Shown here: piece after piece, positions 8,700 through 16,437 of the stretch
How the letters are laid out: each line of letters opens with the position of its first letter
Position numbering within the stretch: the first letter of the stretch is position 1
Assembly (NCBI GenBank): GCA_031552845.1
Contig: JAVBMC010000079.1
Location: 1 to 40,829 of the forward strand
Origin: JAVBMC01 sp031552845
GTDB taxonomy: Bacteria; Verrucomicrobiota; Kiritimatiellia; RFP12; DVOR01
DNA: 40,829 nt
Direction: 5' to 3'
Position numbers and translations under genes: made by a program
Notes under the pieces: generated by a model
The model's database searches: none
Told to the model about the DNA's origin: nothing
Seen by the model: only the letters and a program-made list of their open reading frames with translations

Positions 8700-8934
8700 G
8701 TATTGATATGATGCTCTGGTTAGTACGGGTCCGTACCCGGGGGTGGTACGGGTGTCGATCCTTGGTTGGTACGGGTTCGCATCCCCCCTTGGATAGGGTG
8801 TGCGAGGCCTCCCAGTCATAGTGCCGTACACGGAGCAGTACGGGTGTATGAGGGCTCCCAGTCACGAACCCTTGCATAGGAGCCTCACACACCGTACCCA
8901 AGGAAGGATCAGGTTCCGTACCAAAGAGAGGTAC
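8700..8934. repeat. Array A: degenerate 23-bp tandem repeat, GTAC-rich (about 10-11 units)
   Basis: Nine GTAC tetramers occur in about 210 bases. Taking 8723 as the register, GTAC starts at 8723, 8746, 8769 and 8838, all multiples of 23 apart. The positions between hold near variants: GTAT at 8700, GATA at 8792, GTCA at 8815 and 8861, CTCA at 8884, GATC at 8907, and GTAC one base late at 8931. A second set of GTACs sits half a period later (8733, 8826, 8894, 8918; offset 10-11). The unit often begins GTACGGGT. The direct repeat CTCCCAGTCA at 8809 and 8855 is 46 bases apart, two periods. The array lies between the divergent LUD-rimO and tolB operons. There are no identical repeats separated by unique spacers, so it is not CRISPR. 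Confidence 0.8.
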
Positions 8935-8936
8935 AG

Positions 8937-8965
8937 ATTTTAAAATACCCGAAAAAAGTTATCAA
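8937..8965 (-). promoter_or_regulatory. Near-consensus promoter reading into array A
   Basis: On the minus strand TTGATA (8965-8960), exactly 17 bases and TAAAAT (8942-8937). Each box matches the consensus at 5 of 6 positions. The predicted start, near 8930, coincides with the right end of array A, so a transcript would consist of the repeats. An AAAAA run on the plus strand at 8680-8684 would give a U-run just past the other end. No convincing protein gene follows it. Confidence 0.5.
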
Positions 8966-9205
8966 CAGCCTCAATATAGCGGTTAAGCGAGACCACTTCT
9001 GTAAAAAGACGGCAAAGTGACGTCTTGAAAGGATAGAACGGTCCGTCAGAGGAAAGTTCACCCGGCACCTCAATCGAACGCATTTCATAACACCGCCGTC
9101 AAGGTGTATTTTATAGCCCCATACGAGCCTCAATTTTGGTGGCGAAGAGGCATCTTTGAGTAATCTGTCCACGTTATCGGCTTCGGCATAAAACGGCGCT
9201 GTTTT
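8966..9205. other. Intergenic stretch without a recognised gene
   Basis: Between the minus-strand promoter at 8937-8965 and the tolB promoter I see no gene with a ribosome binding site or a recognisable protein. A short open frame on the minus strand (8909-9172) has no family motif. Confidence 0.5.
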
Positions 9206-9210
9206 TCTGC

Positions 9211-9239
9211 TTTACATTCAGCAGGATGGCTGTTATAAT
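9211..9239 (+). promoter_or_regulatory. Strong sigma70-like promoter of the tolB operon
   Basis: TTTACA (9211-9216), a 17-base spacer and a perfect TATAAT (9234-9239). The predicted start near 9246 gives a leader of about 24 bases with a GGGAGAGGG ribosome binding site before the ATG at 9270. Confidence 0.75.
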
Positions 9240-9269
9240 TCAAGCACTAATTTATTGGGAGAGGGTAGC

Positions 9270-10457
9270 ATGTTTCGCAAATTGTTTTTGGCCGGTTGTT
9301 TGCTGACTGCCGGGTTGGTCGTGGCGCAGGATGCCATGGTGACTGTACGTAAGGAAGGCGCGCGTAAGGAAACAATTTCTATTTCGGGTTTGCAGGTGAG
9401 CGGCAAGCAGGCGCAGATTTTCAAGCAGACGTTGGAGGGCGATTTGCAGCGCTCGGGGTGGTTCAAGCTGGGCGCAGCGGGTTCGATCAACGTGAATGGC
9501 AGCGTGCGTGACAGCGGCGCGGGGATTGTGACAGCGTGCGACGTAGTAGGTACGCGCAAACGTTTCAATTGGACGCGCACTTCTTCTGAGGCCGAGGTGC
9601 GCCGGCAAGCTCACGAATTGTGCGATGCAATCATCAAGCATCTGCTCGGCGAAACAGGCATTGCCAGCACGCAGATTGCCGTAGTGAAGAACAACGGGCC
9701 GAATCAAGCCGACCTTTATGTTTGCGATGCCGATGGTTACAACGCACGCCGTTTGACGGGCGACAACAAAGCTATCGTTGGTCCGCGTTGGGATCCGACT
9801 GGGCGCACGATTTATTTCACCAGCTACCGTTCGAATGCACCGGTGTTGTATAAGATTAATGCCGCAGGCGGCGGGCTGAGCACCTTCATGCGCTTCCCGG
9901 GGTTGAATACCGGCGCGGCGATTTCCCCCGACGGCACTAAGGCCGCGCTTATCCTCTCCTATCAGGGCAATCCTGAACTCTACTGCCTTGAACTCGCCGC
10001 CAATCGCTTGATCCGCCTGACGCAGACGAAGCTCGCCGCCGAGGCGAGCCCCTGCTGGTCGCCCGATGGGCGCAGCATTGTTTATGTGAGCGATCCGCGC
10101 GGTGCACCGCATCTTTACATCGTCGACGTCGCCACCAAGGCTTCGCGCCGGTTGACTTATAACGGCTCTGAGAACGTCAATCCTTCATGGGGCGCCAACG
10201 GCTTGATTTGTTTCGCCACCCGCCGCGGCAGCAGCTATCAAGTCGCGGTGATGGATCCCGCCAAAGGCGAGGCTTCCACGCAGATTGTCGGCAACGGCGA
10301 ATCACCTTCTTGGGGCGCCGACGGCCGCCACATTCTTTGTTCCCGCCCCGCAGGCGGACAGACCGGACTTTACATGCTCGACATCCTCGGCGATCCCGAG
10401 GTGCGGCTTACACGCTTTCAAGGAAACTGGATTTGCCCTAACTGGTCAAGCCGGTAA
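9270..10457 (+). CDS. tolB: Tol-Pal system translocation protein TolB
   Basis: 395 residues from the ATG at 9270; a TTG at 9255 is in frame, but the ribosome binding site favours 9270. The signal peptide (MFRKLFLAGCLLTAGLVVA) is followed by the TolB N-terminal domain (about 20-135) and a six-bladed WD40-like beta-propeller. Propeller motifs repeat as GPRWDPTGRTIYFTS, GAAISPDGTKAALI, SPCWSPDGRSIVYVSD, NPSWGANGLICFAT and SPSWGADGRHILCS. TolB is the periplasmic partner of Pal and TolA and helps outer-membrane constriction at division. The closing part PNWSS matches other TolB C-termini. tolQ, tolR and tolA are not in the window, so the Tol machinery is split in this genome. pal follows 32 bases downstream. 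Confidence 0.93.
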   Translation: MFRKLFLAGCLLTAGLVVAQDAMVTVRKEGARKETISISGLQVSGKQAQIFKQTLEGDLQRSGWFKLGAAGSINVNGSVRDSGAGIVTACDVVGTRKRFNWTRTSSEAEVRRQAHELCDAIIKHLLGETGIASTQIAVVKNNGPNQADLYVCDADGYNARRLTGDNKAIVGPRWDPTGRTIYFTSYRSNAPVLYKINAAGGGLSTFMRFPGLNTGAAISPDGTKAALILSYQGNPELYCLELAANRLIRLTQTKLAAEASPCWSPDGRSIVYVSDPRGAPHLYIVDVATKASRRLTYNGSENVNPSWGANGLICFATRRGSSYQVAVMDPAKGEASTQIVGNGESPSWGADGRHILCSRPAGGQTGLYMLDILGDPEVRLTRFQGNWICPNWSSR

Positions 10458-10489
10458 CCTGAATTACACTACAACAAAAGGGTAACACC

Positions 10490-11011
10490 ATGCGCAACCT
10501 CATCCTCACCTGCATCACGCTCACACTCGTCGCAACAATGACCACCGGCTGCCGGGACAAAAAGACTACCGATACCGAAGGCGGAGTGGGTAGTGAACTG
10601 ATTGGACTCACCGACGAATACGGCAACACCATCAACCCCGGTGAAGACTTCACTGTGACCCGTACCCGTGTGCCGGGCGTCAACCTCTCGCCTGTCTACT
10701 TCGGCTTTGACAGCTATCAGCTGCCGGGCGGTGAAATGGCCAAGATTGATTCCGCCGTACGTCACCTCCAAAGCAACAGCCGCCACGTGTGCGTGGTTGA
10801 AGGCCACTGCGACGACCGCGGCAGCAATGAGTACAACCTCTCGCTCGGCGAGCAGCGCGCACTCACCGTCCGCACGTATATGATTAACGCCGGCGTTGCC
10901 GAGAACCGTATCCAGACCAAGAGCTTCGGTGAAGAAATGCCCGCAGTCTCCGGTTCCGGTGAAGCGGTGTGGAGCAAGAACCGCCGCGGCGAATTCGCCA
11001 TCTACCAATAA
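10490..11011 (+). CDS. pal: Peptidoglycan-associated lipoprotein Pal
   Basis: 173 residues. A lipoprotein signal peptide ends in MTTGC, with Cys21 as the lipidated residue. An OmpA-like peptidoglycan-binding domain covers about 65-173: VYFGFDSYQL at its start, then VEGHCDDRGSNEYNLSLGEQ and RALTVRTYMINAGV, ending with SKNRRGEFAIYQ. The Asp and Arg that bind diaminopimelate in this family are present in CDDRGSNEYN and KNRRGEF. Pal anchors the outer membrane to peptidoglycan and binds TolB, encoded directly upstream. Length and architecture are standard. Confidence 0.95.
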   Translation: MRNLILTCITLTLVATMTTGCRDKKTTDTEGGVGSELIGLTDEYGNTINPGEDFTVTRTRVPGVNLSPVYFGFDSYQLPGGEMAKIDSAVRHLQSNSRHVCVVEGHCDDRGSNEYNLSLGEQRALTVRTYMINAGVAENRIQTKSFGEEMPAVSGSGEAVWSKNRRGEFAIYQ

Positions 11012-11028
11012 CCGAAACCGGTTCACGC

Positions 11029-11053
11029 GCCACGGCGGCCCCGCCGCCGTGGC
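11029..11053 (+). terminator. Perfect 11-bp hairpin between pal and tatA
   Basis: The arms 11029-11039 (GCCACGGCGGC) and 11043-11053 are exact reverse complements around a 3-base loop. The following TTGAGCATTCTCT is only weakly T-rich, so it may be a partial terminator, an attenuator or an mRNA-stabilising hairpin. tatA starts 14 bases further on. Confidence 0.55.
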
Positions 11054-11066
11054 TTGAGCATTCTCT

Positions 11067-11522
11067 ATGTCGCTTCCATCTATTCCTTTGGCTTTCCTTG
11101 GCTTTGATTCATGTTCCGCCGGGGAAATGCTCATCATCTTCGTCGTGATCATCATCGTCGTCGGGCCCAAGAACCTGCCCGAGATGGTGCGCAAGGCCAG
11201 CAAGACCATGGCTATGATGCGACGCGCTGCTGATGAGTTCAAAGACCAGATCATGAAGATGGATCAGCCGCAGCCGGTGGAGTATAAAACATCTTCTCCC
11301 TACGGCACGCCCGAGGAGGAGCGCCCCACAGATCAGATGACCGACATCGACGGCGTTTCGACAATCAACACCTATACGCCACCGACAATCGTCGCCGGGC
11401 AGGAGTCTGCGGAAGCAGAGGCCGCAGTCGCCGATACCATGCCTGCCCCAGTCTCCGAGCCGCCAGTTGCCGAGACCTCACCGCAACCTGAGGCTACGGA
11501 TGGAGAAGCGCAGAAATGTTGA
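11067..11522 (+). CDS. tatA: Sec-independent protein translocase TatA/TatB-type subunit
   Basis: 151 residues. A single N-terminal membrane helix (about 18-36, GEMLIIFVVIIIVVGPKNLP) is followed by the family hinge GPKNLPE and an amphipathic helix (MVRKASKTMAMMRRAADEFK). The remaining 90 residues are acidic, Pro/Ala-rich and low in complexity. TatA/B subunits assemble with TatC to export folded proteins with twin-arginine signals. A single TatA-like gene before tatC is common and may serve both A and B functions. Its stop overlaps the tatC start by 7 bases, so the two are translationally coupled. Confidence 0.9.
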   Translation: MSLPSIPLAFLGFDSCSAGEMLIIFVVIIIVVGPKNLPEMVRKASKTMAMMRRAADEFKDQIMKMDQPQPVEYKTSSPYGTPEEERPTDQMTDIDGVSTINTYTPPTIVAGQESAEAEAAVADTMPAPVSEPPVAETSPQPEATDGEAQKC

Positions 11523-12295
11523 GCCGCTTCAATCTCAAACACGGTGACGAGAAGTTCGAAGACCCGCCGCGCCCTTTCATGGAGCATCTGATCGACCTGC
11601 GCACCTGCTTGGTGCGTTGTACGATCGTGTGGTTCGCGGCGACCATCCTCGTCGGCATCTATGCGCCGGAGATTTACAATCAGCTCGTCGCACCGTTTGA
11701 AGCTCTGCGCGAAGAGTATGGCGTCAAGCTGGAGATCCTTGATTTCACGACCGGCATCCAGCTCATCATCAAGGTCGCCTTGTGGGGCGGCGCCGCATTA
11801 GCCTTCCCCGCCCTGCTGTTCTTTGTATCGCGCTTCGTCTTTCCGGGCCTCAAGCCCAGCGAGCGCCGCATGATTGCGATCTGCCTGTTCACCTCGACCG
11901 TCCTGTTCATTGGCGGCGTGTTCATGGCGTATGGCTTTACGCTCAGGATCGCTTTCAAGGTGCTCATCCAAATCACCCAATGGCTGACAAAAGAACCCAT
12001 GAGCATCATCCGCGTCGAGAACTACTTCGAGATCGCACTCAAGACCATCTTGGCATTCGGCCTTGCATTCCAGATGCCGCTGTTGCTGCTCATCCTCGGC
12101 TGGCTCGGCATCATCTCCGCCGACACCCTGCGCGCCAAACGCCGCCACGCCATTGTTGCTATTTTTGTTATCGCGATGTTACTCACGCCGCCGGATCCTT
12201 TGTCCCAGATCATCATGGCGGTGCCGATGTGTTTGCTTTACGAACTCTGCATCATCCTCATCTCTCTACGGCGCACGCCGCGCAAGACAGAGTAA
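11516..12295 (+). CDS. tatC: Sec-independent protein translocase TatC
   Basis: 259 residues with six membrane helices. The N-terminal signature PRPFMEHLIDLRTCLVRC is the TatC motif (FMEHLxELR-like), containing the conserved Glu and Arg involved in signal-peptide binding. The later segment FGLAFQMPLLLLILGWLGII and the MLLTPPDPLSQIIMAVPMCL region, with the TPPDP loop, are also diagnostic. TatC recognises twin-arginine signal peptides in the inner membrane. It is coupled to tatA and follows tolB-pal on the same strand. The efflux genes begin 79 bases downstream. Confidence 0.95.
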   Translation: MLSRFNLKHGDEKFEDPPRPFMEHLIDLRTCLVRCTIVWFAATILVGIYAPEIYNQLVAPFEALREEYGVKLEILDFTTGIQLIIKVALWGGAALAFPALLFFVSRFVFPGLKPSERRMIAICLFTSTVLFIGGVFMAYGFTLRIAFKVLIQITQWLTKEPMSIIRVENYFEIALKTILAFGLAFQMPLLLLILGWLGIISADTLRAKRRHAIVAIFVIAMLLTPPDPLSQIIMAVPMCLLYELCIILISLRRTPRKTE

Positions 12296-12374
12296 CCGGA
12301 TGGGCAGCGGGGGCTGCGCAGGGGACGTAGACTTCGACTTAACTTACAATTGGGACTAAACCAGGGATAGTCAC

Positions 12375-14129
12375 ATGCAAGGGCGTCACTATAAATGTGC
12401 TGTCATCAAACGGCGGGTGCTGGGCACCCTGCTGCTAGCTGTGCTATGCCTGCTGGGCGGGTGCATGACGCCCGAAAAAGCCGAGCGCGAAACCGAATCC
12501 GTCTGGACCAACAAAGTCATTGCCGCGTGGCAGCAAGTCCCCGGGCGCACCAACGCATTTGACTTCGCCGAACCTGCAGAGATGCTGCGCCTGCGCCTCG
12601 ACGCACTGGCCGAAACGCAAGGCCTCCACGAGGTCGCTGCGCAGCTCAAATCATGGGACGTGCTCGATGGCGAACCTGTCCTGACCAACGGCTTCATCAA
12701 GCTCTCGCTCAACGATGCCCTGCGCATTGGCGCCAAGAACGACCGTACCTATCAGAACCACAAGCAGTCCATCTACAACGCAGCACTGTCTTTCGATACC
12801 GCCGGACACAAGTTCGAGAACTCCTTCAGCGGATTCCTTCTTGGCGCAATTCAAGGCGACCCCGAGGCCACCCGCCTCACCGGCGATGGCGGTGCAGGCG
12901 TCACGCGCACCTTCAGCTCCGGCGCGAAACTCACGGCTAATCTCGCCTTCAGCGTGGCGCAGCTGCTCAAGAGCGACTTCACCTCCGGCGGACTTGTCGG
13001 TGATGCCTCCTTCACCATGCCCCTGCTCCGCGGTGCAGGCAAGGACATCGTGCTCGAGCCGATGATTCAAACCGAACGCAATCTGCTCTACTCCATCCGC
13101 GACTTTGAATACTACCGCCAGCAATACGCCGTCAGCGTGGCGCGCTCCTACTTCGACGTGCTCTCCAGCTACCAACGCATCCGCATTGCTGAGGCCAACG
13201 AAGAGAGCCAACGCCGGAACAAAGAACGCGCCGACAGCTTCTACAAAGCCAACCGCTGGTCCATCGTTGAATACGGTCAAGCCGAGCAATCCTACCTCAC
13301 CGCCGTCAACGATACCGTCAACGAACGTCAGAATTATGCCAACAACGTCGACACCTTCGTCATCCTCATCGGCCTGCCGCCCGCCTCTCCCGTGGTGCTC
13401 GACGAAGGCGAACTCGAACACATGAAGACCGTGATGGAGAAGATCGACCAGCTCGATCCAGACAAACTGGCCGACCGTTATCCGCAGTCCTCGACTGCAA
13501 TCGAGATCGCCCTCTCCCAACGCCTCGACCTGCTCAACACCTTTGATACCATTAACGATGCCGAGCGCAAACTCAACGTCGCCCGCGACAACCTCCGCGC
13601 CGACCTCACGCCCACGGTGAGCGGCAAGGCCGACCGCAGTTCCGACAGCGATACCTCCGGCACCTATGGCGATGAAAACTGGGATGCCCGCGTCCGCGCC
13701 GACCTGCCGTGGGACCGCCGTCAGGAACGCAACCTCTACCGCAGTGCTCTGCTCGCCGTGGATAACGCACGCCGCAACTACATCAACTCCGCCGACAGCA
13801 TCCGCAAGACCATCCGCAAAGACCTGCGCACCATCCAAACCCTCCGCCAGACTTACATTATTCAAAAGCGCGCCACCGCCCTCGCCTTCAAACGGCAGGA
13901 GAGTAACCGCATGCTCCAAGATGCCGGACGCGCCACCATGCGTGACGTGCTGGAAGCCGACCGCGCCCTGCTCAGCGCACAAAACGATTTCCTTGCGGCC
14001 ACCGTCAACTGGCGTATGACCGAACTCGACTTGAAACGCGATATGGGCTCGCTGCAGATTGATGCAGCCGGACTCTGGCAGGCGTTTGAAGATGTAACCG
14101 TGAACCCACCGACGAACGTAGCGCCATGA
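12375..14129 (+). CDS. TolC-like outer-membrane efflux lipoprotein
   Basis: 584 residues. The signal peptide ends in the lipobox LLGGC with Cys30, so the protein should be lipidated. The region SLNDALRIGAKNDRTYQNHK marks the start of an outer-membrane efflux protein domain; long helical segments follow (about 240-330 and 430-560), as in the periplasmic alpha-barrel of TolC-family channels. The last 30 residues carry an ATMRDVLEADRALLSAQNDF helix typical of TolC repeats. It should form the outer-membrane duct for the adaptor and ABC transporter encoded next, and its stop overlaps the adaptor start by 4 bases. A start at codon 15 (GTG) is possible, since the ribosome binding site before the ATG is weak. 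Confidence 0.88.
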   Translation: MQGRHYKCAVIKRRVLGTLLLAVLCLLGGCMTPEKAERETESVWTNKVIAAWQQVPGRTNAFDFAEPAEMLRLRLDALAETQGLHEVAAQLKSWDVLDGEPVLTNGFIKLSLNDALRIGAKNDRTYQNHKQSIYNAALSFDTAGHKFENSFSGFLLGAIQGDPEATRLTGDGGAGVTRTFSSGAKLTANLAFSVAQLLKSDFTSGGLVGDASFTMPLLRGAGKDIVLEPMIQTERNLLYSIRDFEYYRQQYAVSVARSYFDVLSSYQRIRIAEANEESQRRNKERADSFYKANRWSIVEYGQAEQSYLTAVNDTVNERQNYANNVDTFVILIGLPPASPVVLDEGELEHMKTVMEKIDQLDPDKLADRYPQSSTAIEIALSQRLDLLNTFDTINDAERKLNVARDNLRADLTPTVSGKADRSSDSDTSGTYGDENWDARVRADLPWDRRQERNLYRSALLAVDNARRNYINSADSIRKTIRKDLRTIQTLRQTYIIQKRATALAFKRQESNRMLQDAGRATMRDVLEADRALLSAQNDFLAATVNWRMTELDLKRDMGSLQIDAAGLWQAFEDVTVNPPTNVAP

Positions 14130-15715
14130 ACCCGAAACTAAAAACCCTCGCCAGCGACAAACGCATCTGGGCCGCCTGTGCCGCGCTTGTCATCGGTCTT
14201 CTCGTCGTGCAATTCTTTATCCGCGACAAGAAGGACAAAGGCTCCATCCCCCTCTACACCGCCGAGAGCGGCCCCCTGACCATTGCCGTCACCACCAGCG
14301 GCTCCGTGCAGAGCCGTGACAAAGAGGTGCTCATCAGCGAGCTCGAAGGCAACAACACCATCATGTGGGTTGTCGACGAAGGCAAGACCGTCAAAGCCGG
14401 CGACCTGCTGCTCGAGTTCGACGCTAGCGATTTGGACAACCGCCGCAAAGAGCAAGAAGTCACCGTCATCAACACCCTCTCTAACATGGAAGTCACCCGC
14501 GAGCGCCTTGAAATCAACAAGGCCGACGGCGACGCCGCGCTGCTCGATGCCGAGGTCACCCTCAAGCTCGCCGAGATGGATATGGAGAAGTTCGAGCAAG
14601 GCGACCTGCCCCAACAGCTCCGCCAGCTCGAGTCCGACATCTTCATCAAACAGGAAGAACTCACCCGTAAAAAAGACATCCTCGAGTGGAGCACCAAACT
14701 CGCAGAGCAAGGCTTCCTGACTGATAACGAGCTCCAGTCCGATGCGCTCGCCGTCAAACAAATCGACGTCCAGCTCGAAAGCAGCATCACCAAGCTCAAT
14801 GTGTACACCAACTACACCGTCTACAAAGAACGCGCTACGCTCGACACCGGCCTCCGCCGCGCCAAGCGCAATCACGAGCGTACCAAGTGGCAGAACTCCG
14901 CCAAGACCCGCCAGTCCGAAAGCGAACTCCGCGCCGCTACCCGCGAATACGAACGCGCCACCAACCGCCTCGGCGAGCTCGAGTTCCAGCTCGCGCACAG
15001 CAAAATCTACGCACCCACCAACGGCATCGTCCTCTACGCCACCAGCGTGCAAATCTCCCGCCGTCAATGGTGGGCGCAGCCCCTGCGCGTAGGCGGCACC
15101 GTCGGCCGCCGCCAAGAGCTCATTTACCTCCCGGTCGAGTCCGACATGATTGTTGAAGCGATGATACCCGAAGCCAGCCTCAACAAGCTCGAAGTGAATA
15201 TGCCCGCCGTCGTCAAGATCGACGCCATTCCCGGCAAGACCTTCACCGGCAAGCTCGTCAAGATCGCCCTTCTGCCCGACGGACAAAGCTCCTTCCTCAA
15301 CCCCGACCTCAAGCTCTACAAATGTGAAATCGAGTTCACCGGCAGCGACCCGAATCTCCGCTCCGGCATGAGCTGCAGTGTCGAGCTCGTGCGCGAGACT
15401 TATAAAGATGTTATTGCAGTGCCCCTCCAATGCGTCGTGCGTATCGACGGCAATGCCTTTGTCTATATGCCTGATGGACGCGGCGGCGCCACGCCTGTGC
15501 CGGTTGAAGTCGGCCTCGACAACAACCGCATGATCCATGTGACCAAAGGTCTGAAGGCCGGCGAACAGATTCTGCTGGCTCCGCCTGTGCCCGACACCGC
15601 CGACACCGAGAAAAGCAAGCCTCAGCTGCAGCCTCCATCGGGCGATGCCGCTCCGCAGGGCGACAAGCCCGCGCAGAATAAAAAACCGCCGCGCGGAAAC
15701 AAGCAGCCGAAATGA
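14126..15715 (+). CDS. HlyD/MacA-type periplasmic adaptor
   Basis: 529 residues. There is an N-terminal membrane anchor (about 14-33), a lipoyl-like half (VTTSGSVQSRDKEVLIS... VDEGKTVKAGDLLLEFD), a long coiled-coil hairpin (about 95-285), the second lipoyl half (HSKIYAPTNGIVLYAT), a beta-barrel and a membrane-proximal domain to about 490. The C-terminal tail is Pro/Lys-rich and disordered. Adaptors of this type join an inner-membrane transporter to a TolC channel. The coiled coil is longer than in E. coli MacA, which fits the larger total length. Start and stop both overlap their neighbours by 4 bases (ATGA), showing a tightly coupled four-gene unit. Confidence 0.9.
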   Translation: MNPKLKTLASDKRIWAACAALVIGLLVVQFFIRDKKDKGSIPLYTAESGPLTIAVTTSGSVQSRDKEVLISELEGNNTIMWVVDEGKTVKAGDLLLEFDASDLDNRRKEQEVTVINTLSNMEVTRERLEINKADGDAALLDAEVTLKLAEMDMEKFEQGDLPQQLRQLESDIFIKQEELTRKKDILEWSTKLAEQGFLTDNELQSDALAVKQIDVQLESSITKLNVYTNYTVYKERATLDTGLRRAKRNHERTKWQNSAKTRQSESELRAATREYERATNRLGELEFQLAHSKIYAPTNGIVLYATSVQISRRQWWAQPLRVGGTVGRRQELIYLPVESDMIVEAMIPEASLNKLEVNMPAVVKIDAIPGKTFTGKLVKIALLPDGQSSFLNPDLKLYKCEIEFTGSDPNLRSGMSCSVELVRETYKDVIAVPLQCVVRIDGNAFVYMPDGRGGATPVPVEVGLDNNRMIHVTKGLKAGEQILLAPPVPDTADTEKSKPQLQPPSGDAAPQGDKPAQNKKPPRGNKQPK

Positions 15716-16437
15716 GCAATGCGTCCGATACAACCGCCGTTGTCCGTTTGAACGACATCCGCCGCCACTACATCGTCGGCGACGAAATGGTGCATGCTCT
15801 CCAGGGGGTGTCGTTTGAACTCGAACGCGGTTCCTATTGGGCGATCATGGGGCCCAGCGGCTCCGGAAAAAGCACGCTGCTCAATATCTTAGGCGCGTTG
15901 GACAAACCCAGCCGCGGCGACTACTGGCTCAACGGCGAAAACGTCGCACTGATGGATGACGACCAGCTCAGCGACCACCGTCTGCGCAACCTCGGCTTCA
16001 TCTTCCAAAGTTTTCACCTCATCCCCGAGCTCACCGTCTGCGAGAATATCGAGATGCCCATGCTCTACTTAGGCATTGAACAGCGGACACGTACCGCTCG
16101 CGCCAAAGAACTCGCCGAACGCGTCGGCATCGAACACCGCCTGCGCCACTTGCCCTCCGAACTCTCCGGCGGTCAGCGCCAGCGCGTTGCCGTAGCGCGG
16201 GCTTTGGCGAACGAACCCGCCGTGCTCCTCGCCGATGAACCCACCGGCAACCTCGACAGCGCGACCAGCGTGCAGATCATGGCGCTCTTCCGCGAGCTGC
16301 ACGAACAAGGCAAAACCGTCATCGTCGTCACGCACGAACCCGACATCGCCGCCTATGCCGACGGTACCGTCGTACTCAAAGACGGCAAACTGCTCAGCAT
16401 GACGCACCACGTTCAAAAGAAAACTACTCACCCATGA
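15712..16437 (+). CDS. ABC transporter ATPase, MacB/LolD-like
   Basis: 241 residues, a complete nucleotide-binding subunit. Walker A is GPSGSGKST (47-55), the Q-loop lies in LGFIFQSFHLIPELTV, the ABC signature is LSGGQRQR (151-158), Walker B is VLLADEPTGNLD (171-182) and the switch His is in VIVVTHEPDIA. The sequence QSFHLIPELTVCENIEMPM is characteristic of the MacB/LolD/FtsE subgroup. It powers the permease encoded immediately downstream (4-base overlap) and works with the adaptor and TolC-like protein. The cargo is unknown; macrolides, lipoproteins, peptides and signal molecules are all known for this subgroup. Confidence 0.93.
   Translation: MSNASDTTAVVRLNDIRRHYIVGDEMVHALQGVSFELERGSYWAIMGPSGSGKSTLLNILGALDKPSRGDYWLNGENVALMDDDQLSDHRLRNLGFIFQSFHLIPELTVCENIEMPMLYLGIEQRTRTARAKELAERVGIEHRLRHLPSELSGGQRQRVAVARALANEPAVLLADEPTGNLDSATSVQIMALFRELHEQGKTVIVVTHEPDIAAYADGTVVLKDGKLLSMTHHVQKKTTHP

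Noticed and set aside
8668..8901. 77-residue open frame on the minus strand through array A
   Set aside because: A 23-bp unit shifts frame at each copy, there is no ribosome binding site and no recognisable protein; the repeat explains the open frame.
8700..8934. CRISPR array
   Set aside because: Units are contiguous and degenerate with no constant repeat separated by unique spacers, and no cas gene is in the window.
9045..9070. GAGGAAAGTTCACCCGGC resembling the conserved start of RNase P RNA
   Set aside because: The match is short and imperfect, and the other conserved RNase P regions are not found within the space before tolB.
8909..9172. 87-codon minus-strand frame before tolB, possibly a gene remnant
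   Set aside because: No family motif or ribosome binding site; the minus-strand promoter at 8937-8965 lies inside it.
14138..15733. 531-codon minus-strand open frame opposite the adaptor gene
   Set aside because: It mirrors the codon bias of the real plus-strand gene, is Gly/Val/Asp-rich without motifs and has no start signals. The same holds for the long minus-strand frames at 12651-13982 and 16515-17735.
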